Positions 16,841 to 25,010 are shown, counted from the first letter of the stretch. The stretch is DNA of 64,000 bases from Natrinema marinum (GCF_024296685.1 NZ_CP100763.1:3534001-3598000); one strand, 5' to 3'. Notes: generated by a model from the sequence alone, not told the origin. Numbers and translations: made by a program.

Positions 16841-18304
16841 TCAGAACACGTCGTTCGCCTCGAGGCGGCCGTCGCGGACGACCCCTCTGGCGGTTACCTC
16901 TTCGCCGAGGCCGACATCGACGTCGGTCGCGACGCTCATCGTCGTCTCGCCGTCGTCTAAGACGAGCGGATCGCCGGCCTGAACCACGACGCCGGTGAAC
17001 TCGAGTTCCTCGCCGTCGGACGGGTCGTCGGACCCGGCATCCGCGCTGGCGGCTCCGTCGTCGCCGCTCGAGTCGGCGGTCGCCCCTGCCGTCTCGTCGT
17101 CCTCGCCCCCGTCGTCAGCGCCGTCGCCGGCAAAGGCCGATAGCCCGGCGTTCTCGTCGCTCGAGCCGTCGTCGCCGCCGGCAGCGCTCGTGTCGGCCGA
17201 ATCAGATTCGAGAACGGTGATCGTCGACTGCCAGCCCGCCGACGCCTCGAGGTCGTCCTGCCAGCCGTCTTGGATCTCGACGTCGCCCAGCGCGACCTCG
17301 TCGCCCGGTCCCACGTCGATGTCGGCTTTCTCGCCCCACAGCGCGACGCGGATGTCGTCGGTCGCGTCCTGAACGCGGATGTTGCGAACCTGACCCTCAG
17401 ACCCATCGTCGCGGTCGAACGTGCGTTTGGGATCGGCCGAGCGGACGACGCCCGCGAGGTCGACCGTCTGGCCGATCTCGACGTTCTCGATGGGCGTGCT
17501 CTCGGGGACGTACTCGACCTCCGCGTCGACTTCCTCGACCGCGCCGCGGTTGCCGACGTGGAGCTCGAGACTGCCGTCGCGTTCCTTGACGTAGCCGTCG
17601 ACGACCTCGACGGTTGCGCCCGGATCGAACGCCGTCGCGAGGTCCGCCTGTTCGTCCCACAGCGTCACGCGCACGCGGCCGGTCGAATCGCCGAGCACGA
17701 GGTTCGAGACCTTCCCCTCGGAACCGTCGTCACGGTCGAAGGTTCGTACGCTGTCGGTATCCAGAATCAGCCCGACGAGATTGACGTTCGAGAGGCCAAG
17801 CGAGAGGTCCTCGACGGTGTAGACGTCGGAGATCTGTACGTCGACCTCGGTGTCGTCGTCGGGTTCGACATCGTCGACGCTGACCTCGACGCCGGAAAAG
17901 CCCTCCTTCGGTCGGCCCTTGATCCGCAGCACCTGTCCCTCCTCGAGTTCCTCGATGGCAGCCTCGGCGTGGTCGTCCCAGAAGGCCGCCCGCACGGAGC
18001 CGGTCTCGTCCGCGACTTCGACGTTGACGACCTGACCGTCCTCGTCGTCGCCGTCGCGCTCGAAGGTCCGTTTCTCGCCGATCGAGACCACCTTGGCGAC
18101 GAACTTCGCCTCCTCCATGCCCGGTTCGATATCGGCGATCCCGCCGACCTCGCTCTCGCCGACCTCGTGAGCGACGAGCATCGCCGCCGTCTCCTCGTCC
18201 GCGAGCCCCCCCATCTGCTCGACCTTCGCCTCGACGGCCTCGCGAAACTCCTCGAGGGAGACGTCGGCCTCGAGGTCCTCGTATACGCCCTCGATGTCGC
18301 TCAT
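16841..18304 (-). CDS. rpa: Replication protein A, multi-OB single-stranded DNA-binding protein
   Basis: A 487-aa protein starting MSDIEGVYEDLEADVSLEEF (ATG at 18304). Three clearly related OB folds are visible by their repeated core, R-T-F-x-R-D-D-G-S/D-E-G-x-V-x-N...R-V-x-L-W: about 70-155, 170-260 and 285-365. A long acidic Ser/Gly/Asp linker leads to a C-terminal OB-like domain (EELEFTGVVVQAGDPLVLDDG). The near-identical core in OB2 and OB3 suggests internal duplication. RPA coats single-stranded DNA in replication and repair. It lies upstream of, but about 65 bp apart from, the histone gene on the same strand. Confidence 0.93.
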   Translation of the reverse strand: MSDIEGVYEDLEADVSLEEFREAVEAKVEQMGGLADEETAAMLVAHEVGESEVGGIADIEPGMEEAKFVAKVVSIGEKRTFERDGDDEDGQVVNVEVADETGSVRAAFWDDHAEAAIEELEEGQVLRIKGRPKEGFSGVEVSVDDVEPDDDTEVDVQISDVYTVEDLSLGLSNVNLVGLILDTDSVRTFDRDDGSEGKVSNLVLGDSTGRVRVTLWDEQADLATAFDPGATVEVVDGYVKERDGSLELHVGNRGAVEEVDAEVEYVPESTPIENVEIGQTVDLAGVVRSADPKRTFDRDDGSEGQVRNIRVQDATDDIRVALWGEKADIDVGPGDEVALGDVEIQDGWQDDLEASAGWQSTITVLESDSADTSAAGGDDGSSDENAGLSAFAGDGADDGGEDDETAGATADSSGDDGAASADAGSDDPSDGEELEFTGVVVQAGDPLVLDDGETTMSVATDVDVGLGEEVTARGVVRDGRLEANDVF

Positions 18305-18619
18305 TCTATGCTCAGGCATGGGCAGGTCGCGCATAAGCGTTATCCATTCGGCGTCTCACCGATCGGTCGCGTTCGACGGAGCCGGCCGCGACGGCCGGCG
18401 GCTCGGTCGATCTCGCTGCCGCGAACTTGTCGGGCTGGTGCCACGCGATGGCCGGGCTCGTGCAGGAACTCATACCACCGTCTGGCCGCCCGTTCGCATA
18501 TAAACGTCAGTACGTGAGCCCCTCGAGTCTGAACCGTGTTGACGGCCGACAGGAATCGCCGGGCGGCAGCCGGTTCCTTTCGAAAGGGCTTTAATGGCGA
18601 CGCGGGTATGAAGAGATGA
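18305..18619. other. Divergent control region of rpa and tRNA-Arg
   Basis: A 315-bp GC-rich spacer. On the right, CTTTAAT (18589-18595) lies 27 bp before tRNA-Arg and is its probable TATA box. No protein gene is credible here. Confidence 0.6.
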
Positions 18620-18691
18620 GTCCTGATAGGGTAGTGGACTATCCTCTTGGCTTGCGGAGCCAGGGACCGGAGTTCAAATCTCCGTCAGGAC
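18620..18691 (+). tRNA. tRNA-Arg (GCG)
   Basis: A 72-nt cloverleaf: acceptor GTCCTGA/TCAGGAC, D arm GGGT/ATCC, anticodon arm TTGGC-TTGCGGA-GCCAG with anticodon GCG, variable loop GGAC, and T arm CGGAG-TTCAAAT-CTCCG. It has no intron and no CCA. A TATA-like CTTTAAT lies 27 bp upstream. The last 12 nt of the gene plus GCTC are duplicated 102 bp downstream. Confidence 0.94.
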
Positions 18692-18702
18692 GCTCACTCC
18701 TT

Positions 18703-18731
18703 GCGAGTGCTTCGCGTTGCTCAGCACTCGC
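18703..18731 (+). terminator. Hairpin after tRNA-Arg
   Basis: GCGAGTGCT and AGCACTCGC form a perfect 9-bp stem around an 11-nt loop, starting 12 bp after tRNA-Arg. It could mark the 3' trailer processed by RNase Z or a transcript end. It is not followed by a T-run. Confidence 0.35.
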
Positions 18732-18742
18732 TTCGTCGTTCG

Positions 18743-18793
18743 GTCCTGACGTGCCTCACGCTCGCTACTGCTCGCGTGAGACTCCGTCAGGAC
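18743..18793 (+). pseudogene. Truncated tRNA-Arg-like element (acceptor stem retained)
   Basis: The 51-nt stretch begins with GTCCTGA and ends with CTCCGTCAGGAC, the exact 5' and 3' acceptor strands (plus T-stem half) of the tRNA-Arg 50 bp upstream. Between them is a single arm, CTCACGC...GCGTGAG, with no anticodon arm. It therefore folds as a 7-9-bp acceptor-type stem capped by one internal hairpin. It may be a decayed tandem copy or a processed tRNA-like RNA. No own promoter is seen; it would be co-transcribed with tRNA-Arg. Confidence 0.45.
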
Positions 18794-19047
18794 GCTCGAG
18801 TTCGTGGCGTAAGAGGCCACTTTCCGTTCGCGGTTCGCACGCGGTCCGGATTCGCTACGGGCGCTCGAGGTCGTCCGGCGACGCTTCGCTCGAGCGCAAC
18901 GGAATCGGCCGAGTAGCAAAAGAAGGTCCGCGTTCGCGAGCGCACGCGGGTTGTCGAACTGTTGCAGAAATAGAACGATGCCGATTCCCGATTTCGGAAC
19001 GCGTTAGCCGTGCGATAGTAATGGGAATCACATAACTCGAGAGAGTC

Positions 19048-20556
19048 ATGCGTCGGAATACGAGACGACGGTTCCTGAAAGGGTGCATGACGGCCGCCGT
19101 GGCCGGTGGGGTGCTCGCAGGGGCCACCGATGTGGGTGCGACGACCGAGCGTGAACGCGGATCGACCGGGACGCCCTCCCTGCCGCCCGAGGCGACTACC
19201 GACTGGTCGACCGCACGGGGTGGCCCCAGCCGAACGGGTGCCGTCGGTTTCGAGGACGGGTTCGGGGAAGAATTCGATTTCGACTCGCTCGAGACCGCCT
19301 GGACGGCCGACGCCGAGGCGTTGCCCGTCGTTGCCGACGGGACGGCTTACCTGTCGGTCGACGGGGCGGTACGCGCCCTTGACGCCGCCGACGGCACGCT
19401 CGAGTGGCGATGCGAGGGGCTCGGTGCCGGCGGCCAGCCGACGGTCGCGTACGGGACCGTCTACGTCGGCTGTAACGGGACCGTGACCGCTCTCGACGCC
19501 GCGACCGGGGCCGTCCGGTGGGAGACCGCGGTTGCCGACACCACCCTCGAGTCGCCCACGGTCGCCTTCGGGATGGTCTACGTCTTCGCCGGGGGGAGCC
19601 TGACCGCGATCGACTGCGAGACGGGCGCGATCGAGTGGACCCGCAACGCCGTCGAGGTGTCCACCGGCGATCCCTGGGAGGAACCGCGAACGGTCGAGCG
19701 AGCGCTCGAGCGCGACGTGGTCGCAGCTGACGACTGCGTCTTCGCGATTGCCGAGGACGGTACGATCGTCGGCCTCGCACCGCTCTCCGGCGAGCCGGAG
19801 CTCACGATCGGGACGAACTACTACTACTTGTACGATCTCGTCGCGACCGGCGGCCGGGTCGCCGTCAGAACGGAGTCCGAAGTCGTCGCTGCCTACGATT
19901 CGGCGACCGGCGAGCGAACGGGAACCTGGCACGGCGGAGTCCGCAAGCTCGCCGTGCGCGGCGACACGCTCGTGTTCGTCACGCGCTACGAACTCGTCGC
20001 GGTCGATATGGCACGTGGCGAGAAACGGTGGACCGTCGGGAACTACTCCCACGCCATCGGCGATCCGGTGATCGCCTGTGATACGGTTTTCGTCGGCCTG
20101 GGCCTGCAGGGTGGCCGATACGAGAACTGCCTCGTCGCGTTCGACATCGACGACGGCAGCGAGCGTTGGGTTCGATCGCGGACGGACAGCGCCCACGTCG
20201 GGGACCGATGCGTCGTCGCCGATCAGACGATCTACATCGACGACGGCGGGCTGACCGCGATCCGCGCGGGCTCCGGAGTTGACGACGAGGATGTCGATGA
20301 CACCGTCGACGACGAGGACGCTGACGACGGCGTCAGGGACGAGGACGCAGATGACGAGAGTGGCGATGATGGGGCTGGTGACGGGGACGACCGGCAAGGC
20401 GACGGCCGTCCGCGACAGCGACACGACGATCAGTTCTCCCACGGTCGGGCGTGGAACCGCCCAGCGGAGGGGACTCGAGCGAACGCTGGCTCGCGTCCCG
20501 GACGGGGACGACGACGCGTCTCGAGCTGGCTGAAGCTCCTGTATCGGTGGCGGTGA
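19048..20556 (+). CDS. Secreted PQQ-type beta-propeller protein
   Basis: A 502-aa protein with a Tat-type signal (RRNTRRRFLKG, then TAAVAGGVLAGATDVGA). Repeats of the PQQ/outer-membrane-assembly propeller type follow, recognisable by ALDAADGTLEWR, ALDAATGAVRWE, AIDCETGAIEWT, AYDSATGERTG and AFDIDDGSERW. No lipobox is present. The C-terminus is a long Asp-rich then Arg-rich low-complexity tail (residues about 410-502), which may contact the cell envelope. Such propellers act as binding scaffolds, and quinone binding is not implied. The 3' end lies 60 bp from the 3' end of the RNase P RNA gene on the other strand. Confidence 0.85.
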   Translation: MRRNTRRRFLKGCMTAAVAGGVLAGATDVGATTERERGSTGTPSLPPEATTDWSTARGGPSRTGAVGFEDGFGEEFDFDSLETAWTADAEALPVVADGTAYLSVDGAVRALDAADGTLEWRCEGLGAGGQPTVAYGTVYVGCNGTVTALDAATGAVRWETAVADTTLESPTVAFGMVYVFAGGSLTAIDCETGAIEWTRNAVEVSTGDPWEEPRTVERALERDVVAADDCVFAIAEDGTIVGLAPLSGEPELTIGTNYYYLYDLVATGGRVAVRTESEVVAAYDSATGERTGTWHGGVRKLAVRGDTLVFVTRYELVAVDMARGEKRWTVGNYSHAIGDPVIACDTVFVGLGLQGGRYENCLVAFDIDDGSERWVRSRTDSAHVGDRCVVADQTIYIDDGGLTAIRAGSGVDDEDVDDTVDDEDADDGVRDEDADDESGDDGAGDGDDRQGDGRPRQRHDDQFSHGRAWNRPAEGTRANAGSRPGRGRRRVSSWLKLLYRWR

Positions 20557-20744
20557 CGGCCGGCTGCGTTCCGGTCGCTCTCGCTGGTATTGGTGCCGTC
20601 GCTCTCGCGGAGGAAATGGGTGAGAGGAGTAAGCCCCCTTCTGTTCGGCCCGGCATTCGGCTGAGCGTCCGCGCCGTCCGCGGCGGTGCCGCGGGGCGTT
20701 CGGGCTACCACGGCGCGGACTTGCACCGGTGAGGGTTCGCCGTT

Positions 20745-21010
20745 CCATCGATCCTCGGCCGTCTGCGCGCGGTCGATCGTGACGGGACGTTCGACGGCTC
20801 GCACCGTCTCACAGTTCGCGGTTCTCGCACCGGTGGCGCTCCGAACCGCGCTCACGATCCGCGGTTTCGAACCACGTTTTGACGACCGCACGCGATTCGC
20901 GGCGTCCGCCGCTCATCTGTCGGCAACTCTCGCGCCAGCGGCGCTTCGAGTCGCCCGTTCGGCGGTTCGCACCGCCTCACGAATCGTGGCCGCCAAGCGG
21001 CCACGCAGTC
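20745..21010 (-). repeat. Duplicated branched modules in the RNase P P12 region
   Basis: Two related modules lie in the RNA between the conserved core parts. Module 1 is enclosed by GAUUCG/CGAAUC. It contains GGCGGU-GCGA-ACCGCC and the stem GGCGACUC/GAGUUGCC holding GCGCC-GCU-GGCGC. Module 2 is enclosed by GAUCGUGA/UCACGAUC. It contains CGCGGUUC/GAACCGCG holding GCGCC-ACC-GGUGC, plus GACGGU-GCGA-GCCGUC. Matching hairpins keep the GCGA loop while both stem strands change together, which supports real RNA helices derived by duplication. Confidence 0.7.
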
Positions 21011-21164
21011 CCTCTGCGGGTCAACTCCCCTTCCTCTCGGTCGGGTTCGCGCGCATCATCGGTCGGGCCGAGACGTGTCGTTTCTGTTCCAGAGCCAGCG
21101 GTCTCCCGCTCCGGACTTGCGTCCGGTCACCCGCCCGAACGGGTGGGGGGACTTTCCTCGCGAG

Positions 21165-21300
21165 CGTGGCGCATCTCGGAGAGATGGGCCACGTTATGAG
21201 CGTGATGCATCCCGAAGGGATGGATCACGTTACGAGCGTTGGGCAACCCGGAGGGTTGGCCAACGGTAGAGCGTTGCGCATCCCGAAGGGACGGGCAACG
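21165..21300 (-). repeat. Four tandem 29-nt hairpins in RNase P RNA
   Basis: Hairpins at 21272-21300, 21237-21265, 21201-21229 and 21165-21193, period 35-36 bp, separated by 6-7-nt linkers. Each has a 13-position stem with a C-C mismatch at position 7 and a UUC or UCC loop. Stems differ but stay paired (lower arms GUUGC/GCAAC, GUUGG/CCAAC, GUGAU/AUCAC, GUGGC/GCCAC). The only other irregular pair is G-U on the RNA strand but would be A-C on the other strand, which fixes the functional strand as minus. They occupy the P2-P3 position of the RNA. Confidence 0.85.
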
Positions 21301-21382
21301 CGAGGGAGGTGGTCGCGCCGTTGCCGACGCGACCATCGCGGCAGCCGGGCTCTCTCTCCCATCACTCCTAGGCGCGTCGGGC

Positions 21383-21390
21383 GAATAAGT
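21383..21390 (-). promoter_or_regulatory. TATA-like box of rnpB
   Basis: ACTTATTC on the minus strand, centred about 25 bp upstream of the 5' end predicted from P1 pairing, which is the usual archaeal TATA spacing. Confidence 0.5.
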
Positions 21391-21465
21391 CCCCCGATCG
21401 GAGTACAAAAAGCGCCCCGCAGCGAATGGAAGCGTTTTAGGACGACTACTCCCTTGTGTTTCTGT

Positions 21466-22065
21466 ATGTCCCAGGGACAGGGCGTCGACCTTTCCTACGA
21501 GGACGGTGCGCGCGCGGTCGAACTCGCGCGTGAATCCGTCGAATCCTACGTACAACACGGGCAGCGAGAACAACCGGGCAGCATGCGCGAAGCCTTCTAC
21601 GAGCGGACCGGCGCGTTCGTCCGCCTCGAGTCGACCCGCGGGCGGGGGAGCCTGCGGGGCTGTGCGGGCGGCTACCGCTCGGGCGACCAGCTCGGACACG
21701 TCATCGTCGACGCGGCGATCGAAGCCGCCAGCGAGGACTCCTGTGGCTCGGAAGTGAGCCCCTCGGAACTGCCGAACCTCACGGTCTCCGTCTGCACCGT
21801 CCGAAACGTACTCCTGACCGACGATCCGCTGGCCGATCTCGAGGTCGGTACCCACGGCGTCGCCATCGACGGCGGCGAGGGCGGTTGGCTCTATCCCACG
21901 GTACCGGTCGAAAACGGCTGGAGCGCCCGCGAGTACCTCGATCGCACCTGCCGGAAGGCCAAACTCGCGCCGGAGGCCTGGCAGGACGACGACGTGATCG
22001 TCACGCTGTTCGAGGGACAGGTTTTCCGCGAGCGCGAGGCCGACGGCAGCATCGAGCAGGTCTAA
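21466..22065 (+). CDS. AMMECR1-domain protein
   Basis: A 199-aa protein from the ATG at 21466 (MSQGQGVDLSYEDGARAVEL). The same frame is open far upstream, but that part is antisense RNase P RNA. AMMECR1 hallmarks are visible: the LRGCAGGY motif (about 64-71, with the invariant RGC), then SVCTVRNVLLTDDPLADLEVGTHGVAI and YLDRTCRKAKLAPEAWQDDD. The family is found in archaea and eukaryotes; its function is unsettled, though archaeal members are sometimes linked to a MEMO-like partner. The start is about 75 bp from the divergent RNase P RNA promoter. Confidence 0.92.
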   Translation: MSQGQGVDLSYEDGARAVELARESVESYVQHGQREQPGSMREAFYERTGAFVRLESTRGRGSLRGCAGGYRSGDQLGHVIVDAAIEAASEDSCGSEVSPSELPNLTVSVCTVRNVLLTDDPLADLEVGTHGVAIDGGEGGWLYPTVPVENGWSAREYLDRTCRKAKLAPEAWQDDDVIVTLFEGQVFREREADGSIEQV

Positions 22066-22206
22066 CGGTCGATTCCGCTTCTCCAACCGATTCGCTACCG
22101 ACTCGAGAGCCTGTCCTGTCCACCGGTTCACTGACGCGGCCGCCCTTACTCCGAGCGCGCCCGCCGGCCGAGGGCCGCGAGCTTCACCTTGAGCAGGTTC
22201 TCCGAC

Positions 22207-23376
22207 TCAGTCAACCCGCTCTCGAGTCTCGCCGAACCCGACCGCTTCGGCGTCCGCGAGACACCGTTCTGTCGCCGCCTCGAGGTCGAACTCGCGGACG
22301 ATCTCGCCGTCGCGGAGCAGCGGCTCGAGCAGGGGCTCGCAGCCCTCGGGGCTCTCGCGGTCGGCGAGCGCGACGTGGTGACCGCCGTCGGCGGTCCGGT
22401 AGACTTGTTTGACGCCGGAGAGCTTGCCCCGCTTGGAGATCGGTTCGTCCGCTATTTCTACGATGTCGAGGCTGAAGTCCACCGAGTCCGCGCCGGTGAT
22501 GTGACTGCCGACGCCGAAGCCGTCGGCGACCTCGCGCAGGGGACGGATCGTCTCGGGCGTGAGCCCGCCGCTACAGAAGATGTCGACGTCCTCGCGGCCG
22601 CGGGCGTCGAGTTCCCAGCGGACCTCGCGGATGATGTGCTCGAAATCGCCGCGTCGGGAGCCCGTGGTGTCGATCCGGACACCGTCCAGATCGTCGCCAA
22701 GCGTCTCGGCGGCCAGCAGGCTCTCGCTTTTCTCGTCCCAGAAGGTGTCGACCAGCGCGATTCGGGGCACGTCCGCGCCGACGGCCTCGTCGAACGCCGT
22801 CCACGCGTCGGCTTGATTGCCCTCGCCGAAGCAGAACATGAGCGCGTGGGGCATCGTCCCGCCCGCCTCCCGTCCCAGAATATCGCCCGCTGCCACGTGG
22901 GAAAAGCCGTCGAGGCCGGCGAGCAACGCGGCCCGCTCGACGGTCGCCGCGATCGAGGGGTGGACGTGACGCGCGCCGAAAGAGAGCACCAGCGAGTCCG
23001 GGGCCGCCAGCCGCGCCTCGAGCGCCGCCGTCGCGAAGCCGCTGGGCTGGGAGAGAAAGCCCAGCAGCGAGGTCTCGAGTTCGGCGAACTCGAGGTATGG
23101 GCCTTCGATCCGGCAGACGGGGCCGCCGTCGAACAGCGTCCCGTCGGGGAGGGCGTCGACGTCGACGTCGCGGCCCTCGAACAGCGTCGCGATGTCTTTC
23201 ACACCGGTGAAGACATCGAACTCGCCGGTCGGGAACTGATCGGCGGTCACTTCGGCGACGACGCGGGGGTTCTTCCCCGCGTGCTCGAGCGTGGCCCGGG
23301 TGCGCTCGAAGTAGGCGTCAGTCGCGTCCCCCGCGAGAATCGCCTCAGGGGGAACGGTTCCGAACGGATTTGACAT
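22207..23376 (-). CDS. pncB: Nicotinate phosphoribosyltransferase
   Basis: A 389-aa enzyme that joins nicotinate and PRPP to form nicotinate mononucleotide, the entry step of NAD salvage from nicotinate. Type II phosphoribosyltransferase features are visible: an N-terminal GDATDAYFERT, SFGARHVHPSIAATV near the substrate site, VDTFWDEKSESLLAAE, VRIDTTGSRRGDF, DIFCSGGLTPETI and FGVGSHITGA (phosphate loop). It is the short archaeal form. The nicotinamidase that would feed it lies at 29300-29872. The start at 23376 follows 70 bp of spacer from the next gene upstream. Confidence 0.93.
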   Translation of the reverse strand: MSNPFGTVPPEAILAGDATDAYFERTRATLEHAGKNPRVVAEVTADQFPTGEFDVFTGVKDIATLFEGRDVDVDALPDGTLFDGGPVCRIEGPYLEFAELETSLLGFLSQPSGFATAALEARLAAPDSLVLSFGARHVHPSIAATVERAALLAGLDGFSHVAAGDILGREAGGTMPHALMFCFGEGNQADAWTAFDEAVGADVPRIALVDTFWDEKSESLLAAETLGDDLDGVRIDTTGSRRGDFEHIIREVRWELDARGREDVDIFCSGGLTPETIRPLREVADGFGVGSHITGADSVDFSLDIVEIADEPISKRGKLSGVKQVYRTADGGHHVALADRESPEGCEPLLEPLLRDGEIVREFDLEAATERCLADAEAVGFGETRERVD

Positions 23377-23450
23377 ATCGCCGGTTGCCCGCGGGAAGGG
23401 AAAAAGCTACTCGTCTGCCACCGGCCCGGTATCCGAATCGGTGCGGCCGA

Positions 23451-24926
23451 TTAGCCCCCAGTCGACGGCGCTGCGGGGGTTCCAGCCCGCACCGTCGTCG
23501 CGGATGCGGGCCCGGACTCGAGCGCCGCCGGAGCCATCGCGTTCGACTCGCCGCCCGCGGCGTGGATCGCGTCGAGTCCGTCGACGGTCGGCGCGCCGAC
23601 GATCTCGACGGTGTCGCCGCCGACCGAGACGCGGTACGCGCCGGCGAAGGGCTCGCCGTCGGAAATCCGGTAGACGTCCGTCTCGTCGGCGCTCGCGGAC
23701 GCGACCCGTTCGGCCCCGCGGTTCGCGAGGAGGTCGCGGTAGGCGTCGGCGAACTCCCGGGCGTCGGCCGGGTCCACCCAGGCGAGCCGCCAGACGTGCC
23801 CGAGCCGATCCGCGTCCGACGCGCTCCGGTAGACCCGGAAGCTGTCGCCGGCCCACCCCGCCGTCGCGGGGTGTGAGTAGTTGTACGGCCCGAGGGCGGT
23901 GCCGCCCTCGGTGAGCGGCCGGTCGATCACGGCGTTGGCCCACAACGTCGCGAACAGGGTCGCCTCGCCGACCGTCTCGGTGCGGGGCTCGCCGGACCCG
24001 TTCGGGCCGCTCCCGATCGGCTGCCAGGCGTCACTCGAGCGATCCCGGATCGCCACCGCGACCGGCTCGCTCTCGGGGTAGCGGTCGGGATGGATCAGTT
24101 GGGCGGTGCTCGCCGGCGGGTCGTCGTGGGCGCGATCGACGGCCGCCCAGCCGTCCCGCTCGTAGCGGTCCGCGACGAACGGCGCCCCTTCGGCGTACGG
24201 GACGTAGATCGAGAGGAAGAGGCCGACGTTGAACGGCCGGTCGGCGAGCGCCTCGCCCGAGGCCGTCCCGGTTTCGAGATCCGGCAGACACTGCCATTCG
24301 TCGCCACAGCGGCGATCGTAGCGCTCCGGGACGTAGTTGGCCTCCCCCTCGAGCAGGCCGTTCTCGGCACGCAGGCCGTCGATGGTCTCGCTCTCCCGGC
24401 CGATACCGAACTGCTGGTCCTGCAGGGCGTGGGTCAGTTCGTGGACTAGCGTCCAGCGGTCGATCCGGATCTCGTCGGTGTCGTTCGTGATGATCACGAT
24501 CCGGTCGTTGACGTAGTAGCCCTGAATCGAGTCGCCGTAGAGATCGTCGAACGCCCGACTCACGTCCGTCTGGCCGTCGACGACGAACGCGCCCCGCCAG
24601 AGCTCGTTCCGGAACGCGGCGGCGTTCCCGGTTCTGGCCGCTCGCTGGGCGCGATACTCGGCGCGGCTCACGACCTCGAGATCCACGTCGCGGCTGAACT
24701 TCAGCCCGCGGACGACCTCGATCCGGGCCATCGCGCGATACTTGACGGCCTCGAGTTGCTCGCGGGTGAGGCCGTCGCTCGCGTCGAACGCGAAGCTGTC
24801 GTCGTGGGCGTAGTCGCCGACGCGCCCGAGTTCGCGGTCGGTGTCGAACCCGGTCGCGTCGCCGGGGAGCGTACACCCCGAGAGGACGACCAGCGCGACG
24901 ACCGCGAACAGTCTGGCCCGCGTCAT
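23451..24926 (-). CDS. Hvo_1808-family surface lipoprotein with HExxH motif
   Basis: A 491-aa exported protein beginning MTRARLFAVVALVVLSGC (lipobox Cys18). It belongs to a haloarchaeal surface family (recalled as Hvo_1808 family). It contains HELTHALQDQQFG (HExxH at 162-166) within a peptidase-like context (DRIVIITNDTDEIRIDRWTLVHE), then a repeated layout with WAAVDRAHDDPPASTAQLIHP and a C-terminal domain WAGDSFRVYR. A zinc protease role is possible, but no third ligand is assigned. The neighbouring gene is a paralogue with a different anchor. The start was chosen at the signal peptide, ignoring a longer upstream frame. Confidence 0.8.
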   Translation of the reverse strand: MTRARLFAVVALVVLSGCTLPGDATGFDTDRELGRVGDYAHDDSFAFDASDGLTREQLEAVKYRAMARIEVVRGLKFSRDVDLEVVSRAEYRAQRAARTGNAAAFRNELWRGAFVVDGQTDVSRAFDDLYGDSIQGYYVNDRIVIITNDTDEIRIDRWTLVHELTHALQDQQFGIGRESETIDGLRAENGLLEGEANYVPERYDRRCGDEWQCLPDLETGTASGEALADRPFNVGLFLSIYVPYAEGAPFVADRYERDGWAAVDRAHDDPPASTAQLIHPDRYPESEPVAVAIRDRSSDAWQPIGSGPNGSGEPRTETVGEATLFATLWANAVIDRPLTEGGTALGPYNYSHPATAGWAGDSFRVYRSASDADRLGHVWRLAWVDPADAREFADAYRDLLANRGAERVASASADETDVYRISDGEPFAGAYRVSVGGDTVEIVGAPTVDGLDAIHAAGGESNAMAPAALESGPASATTVRAGTPAAPSTGG

Positions 24927-25010
24927 TGCTCTACTGTTCGGCGAGAGCGTGAAAGGCGTCTCGGTCGCTCGACTCGGTGGACAGTTTCGCTTTGGCGGAG
25001 TCACCGTCGG

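Larger units (their letters stand above)
18680..18797 (+). repeat. 16-bp direct repeat of the tRNA-Arg 3' end
   Basis: CTCCGTCAGGACGCTC occurs at 18680-18695 (tRNA 3' end plus four bases) and exactly again at 18782-18797. A repeated tRNA 3' end is the usual footprint of tRNA-targeted integration, but only 86 bp lie between the copies, so any element would have been lost. The alternative is local duplication of part of the tRNA gene. Confidence 0.7.
20616..21362 (-). ncRNA. rnpB: RNase P RNA, expanded
   Basis: Catalytic RNA of RNase P, which removes tRNA 5' leaders. On the minus strand the universal core elements are in order: GAGGAAAGUCC (21159 to 21149), GAACAGAAACGACACG, GGUGCAAGUCC (CR IV-like, about 20717-20727) and ACAGAAGGGGGCUUAC (20644 to 20629). 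The ends pair as P1: AUGGGAGAGAG (21362-21352) with CUCUCACCCAU (20626-20616), with one A-A mismatch. A TATA-like ACUUAUUC (complement of 21383-21390) sits about 25 bp upstream of the predicted 5' end. At about 747 nt it is much longer than the roughly 350-480 nt I recall for haloarchaea. Four tandem hairpins precede GAGGAAAGUCC and the P12 region is enlarged. The ends are predicted from P1 pairing, so they are approximate. Confidence 0.9.

Noticed and set aside
18787-20748. A 650-codon minus-strand frame opposite the PQQ-propeller gene
   Set aside because: It is the antisense of a well-supported secreted propeller and has GC-rich shadow composition without domains.
21162-21305. Possible CRISPR-like array because of 36-bp periodic repeats
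   Set aside because: The repeats have no identical repeat core with unique spacers; they are covarying hairpins inside the RNase P RNA, and there are no cas genes.
20686-21465. Long plus-strand open frame extending AMMECR1 upstream, and other frames over 20.6-21.4 kb
   Set aside because: The DNA is the complement of the RNase P RNA gene; the encoded protein is Arg/Ser-rich with no family features, and AMMECR1 homology starts at 21466.
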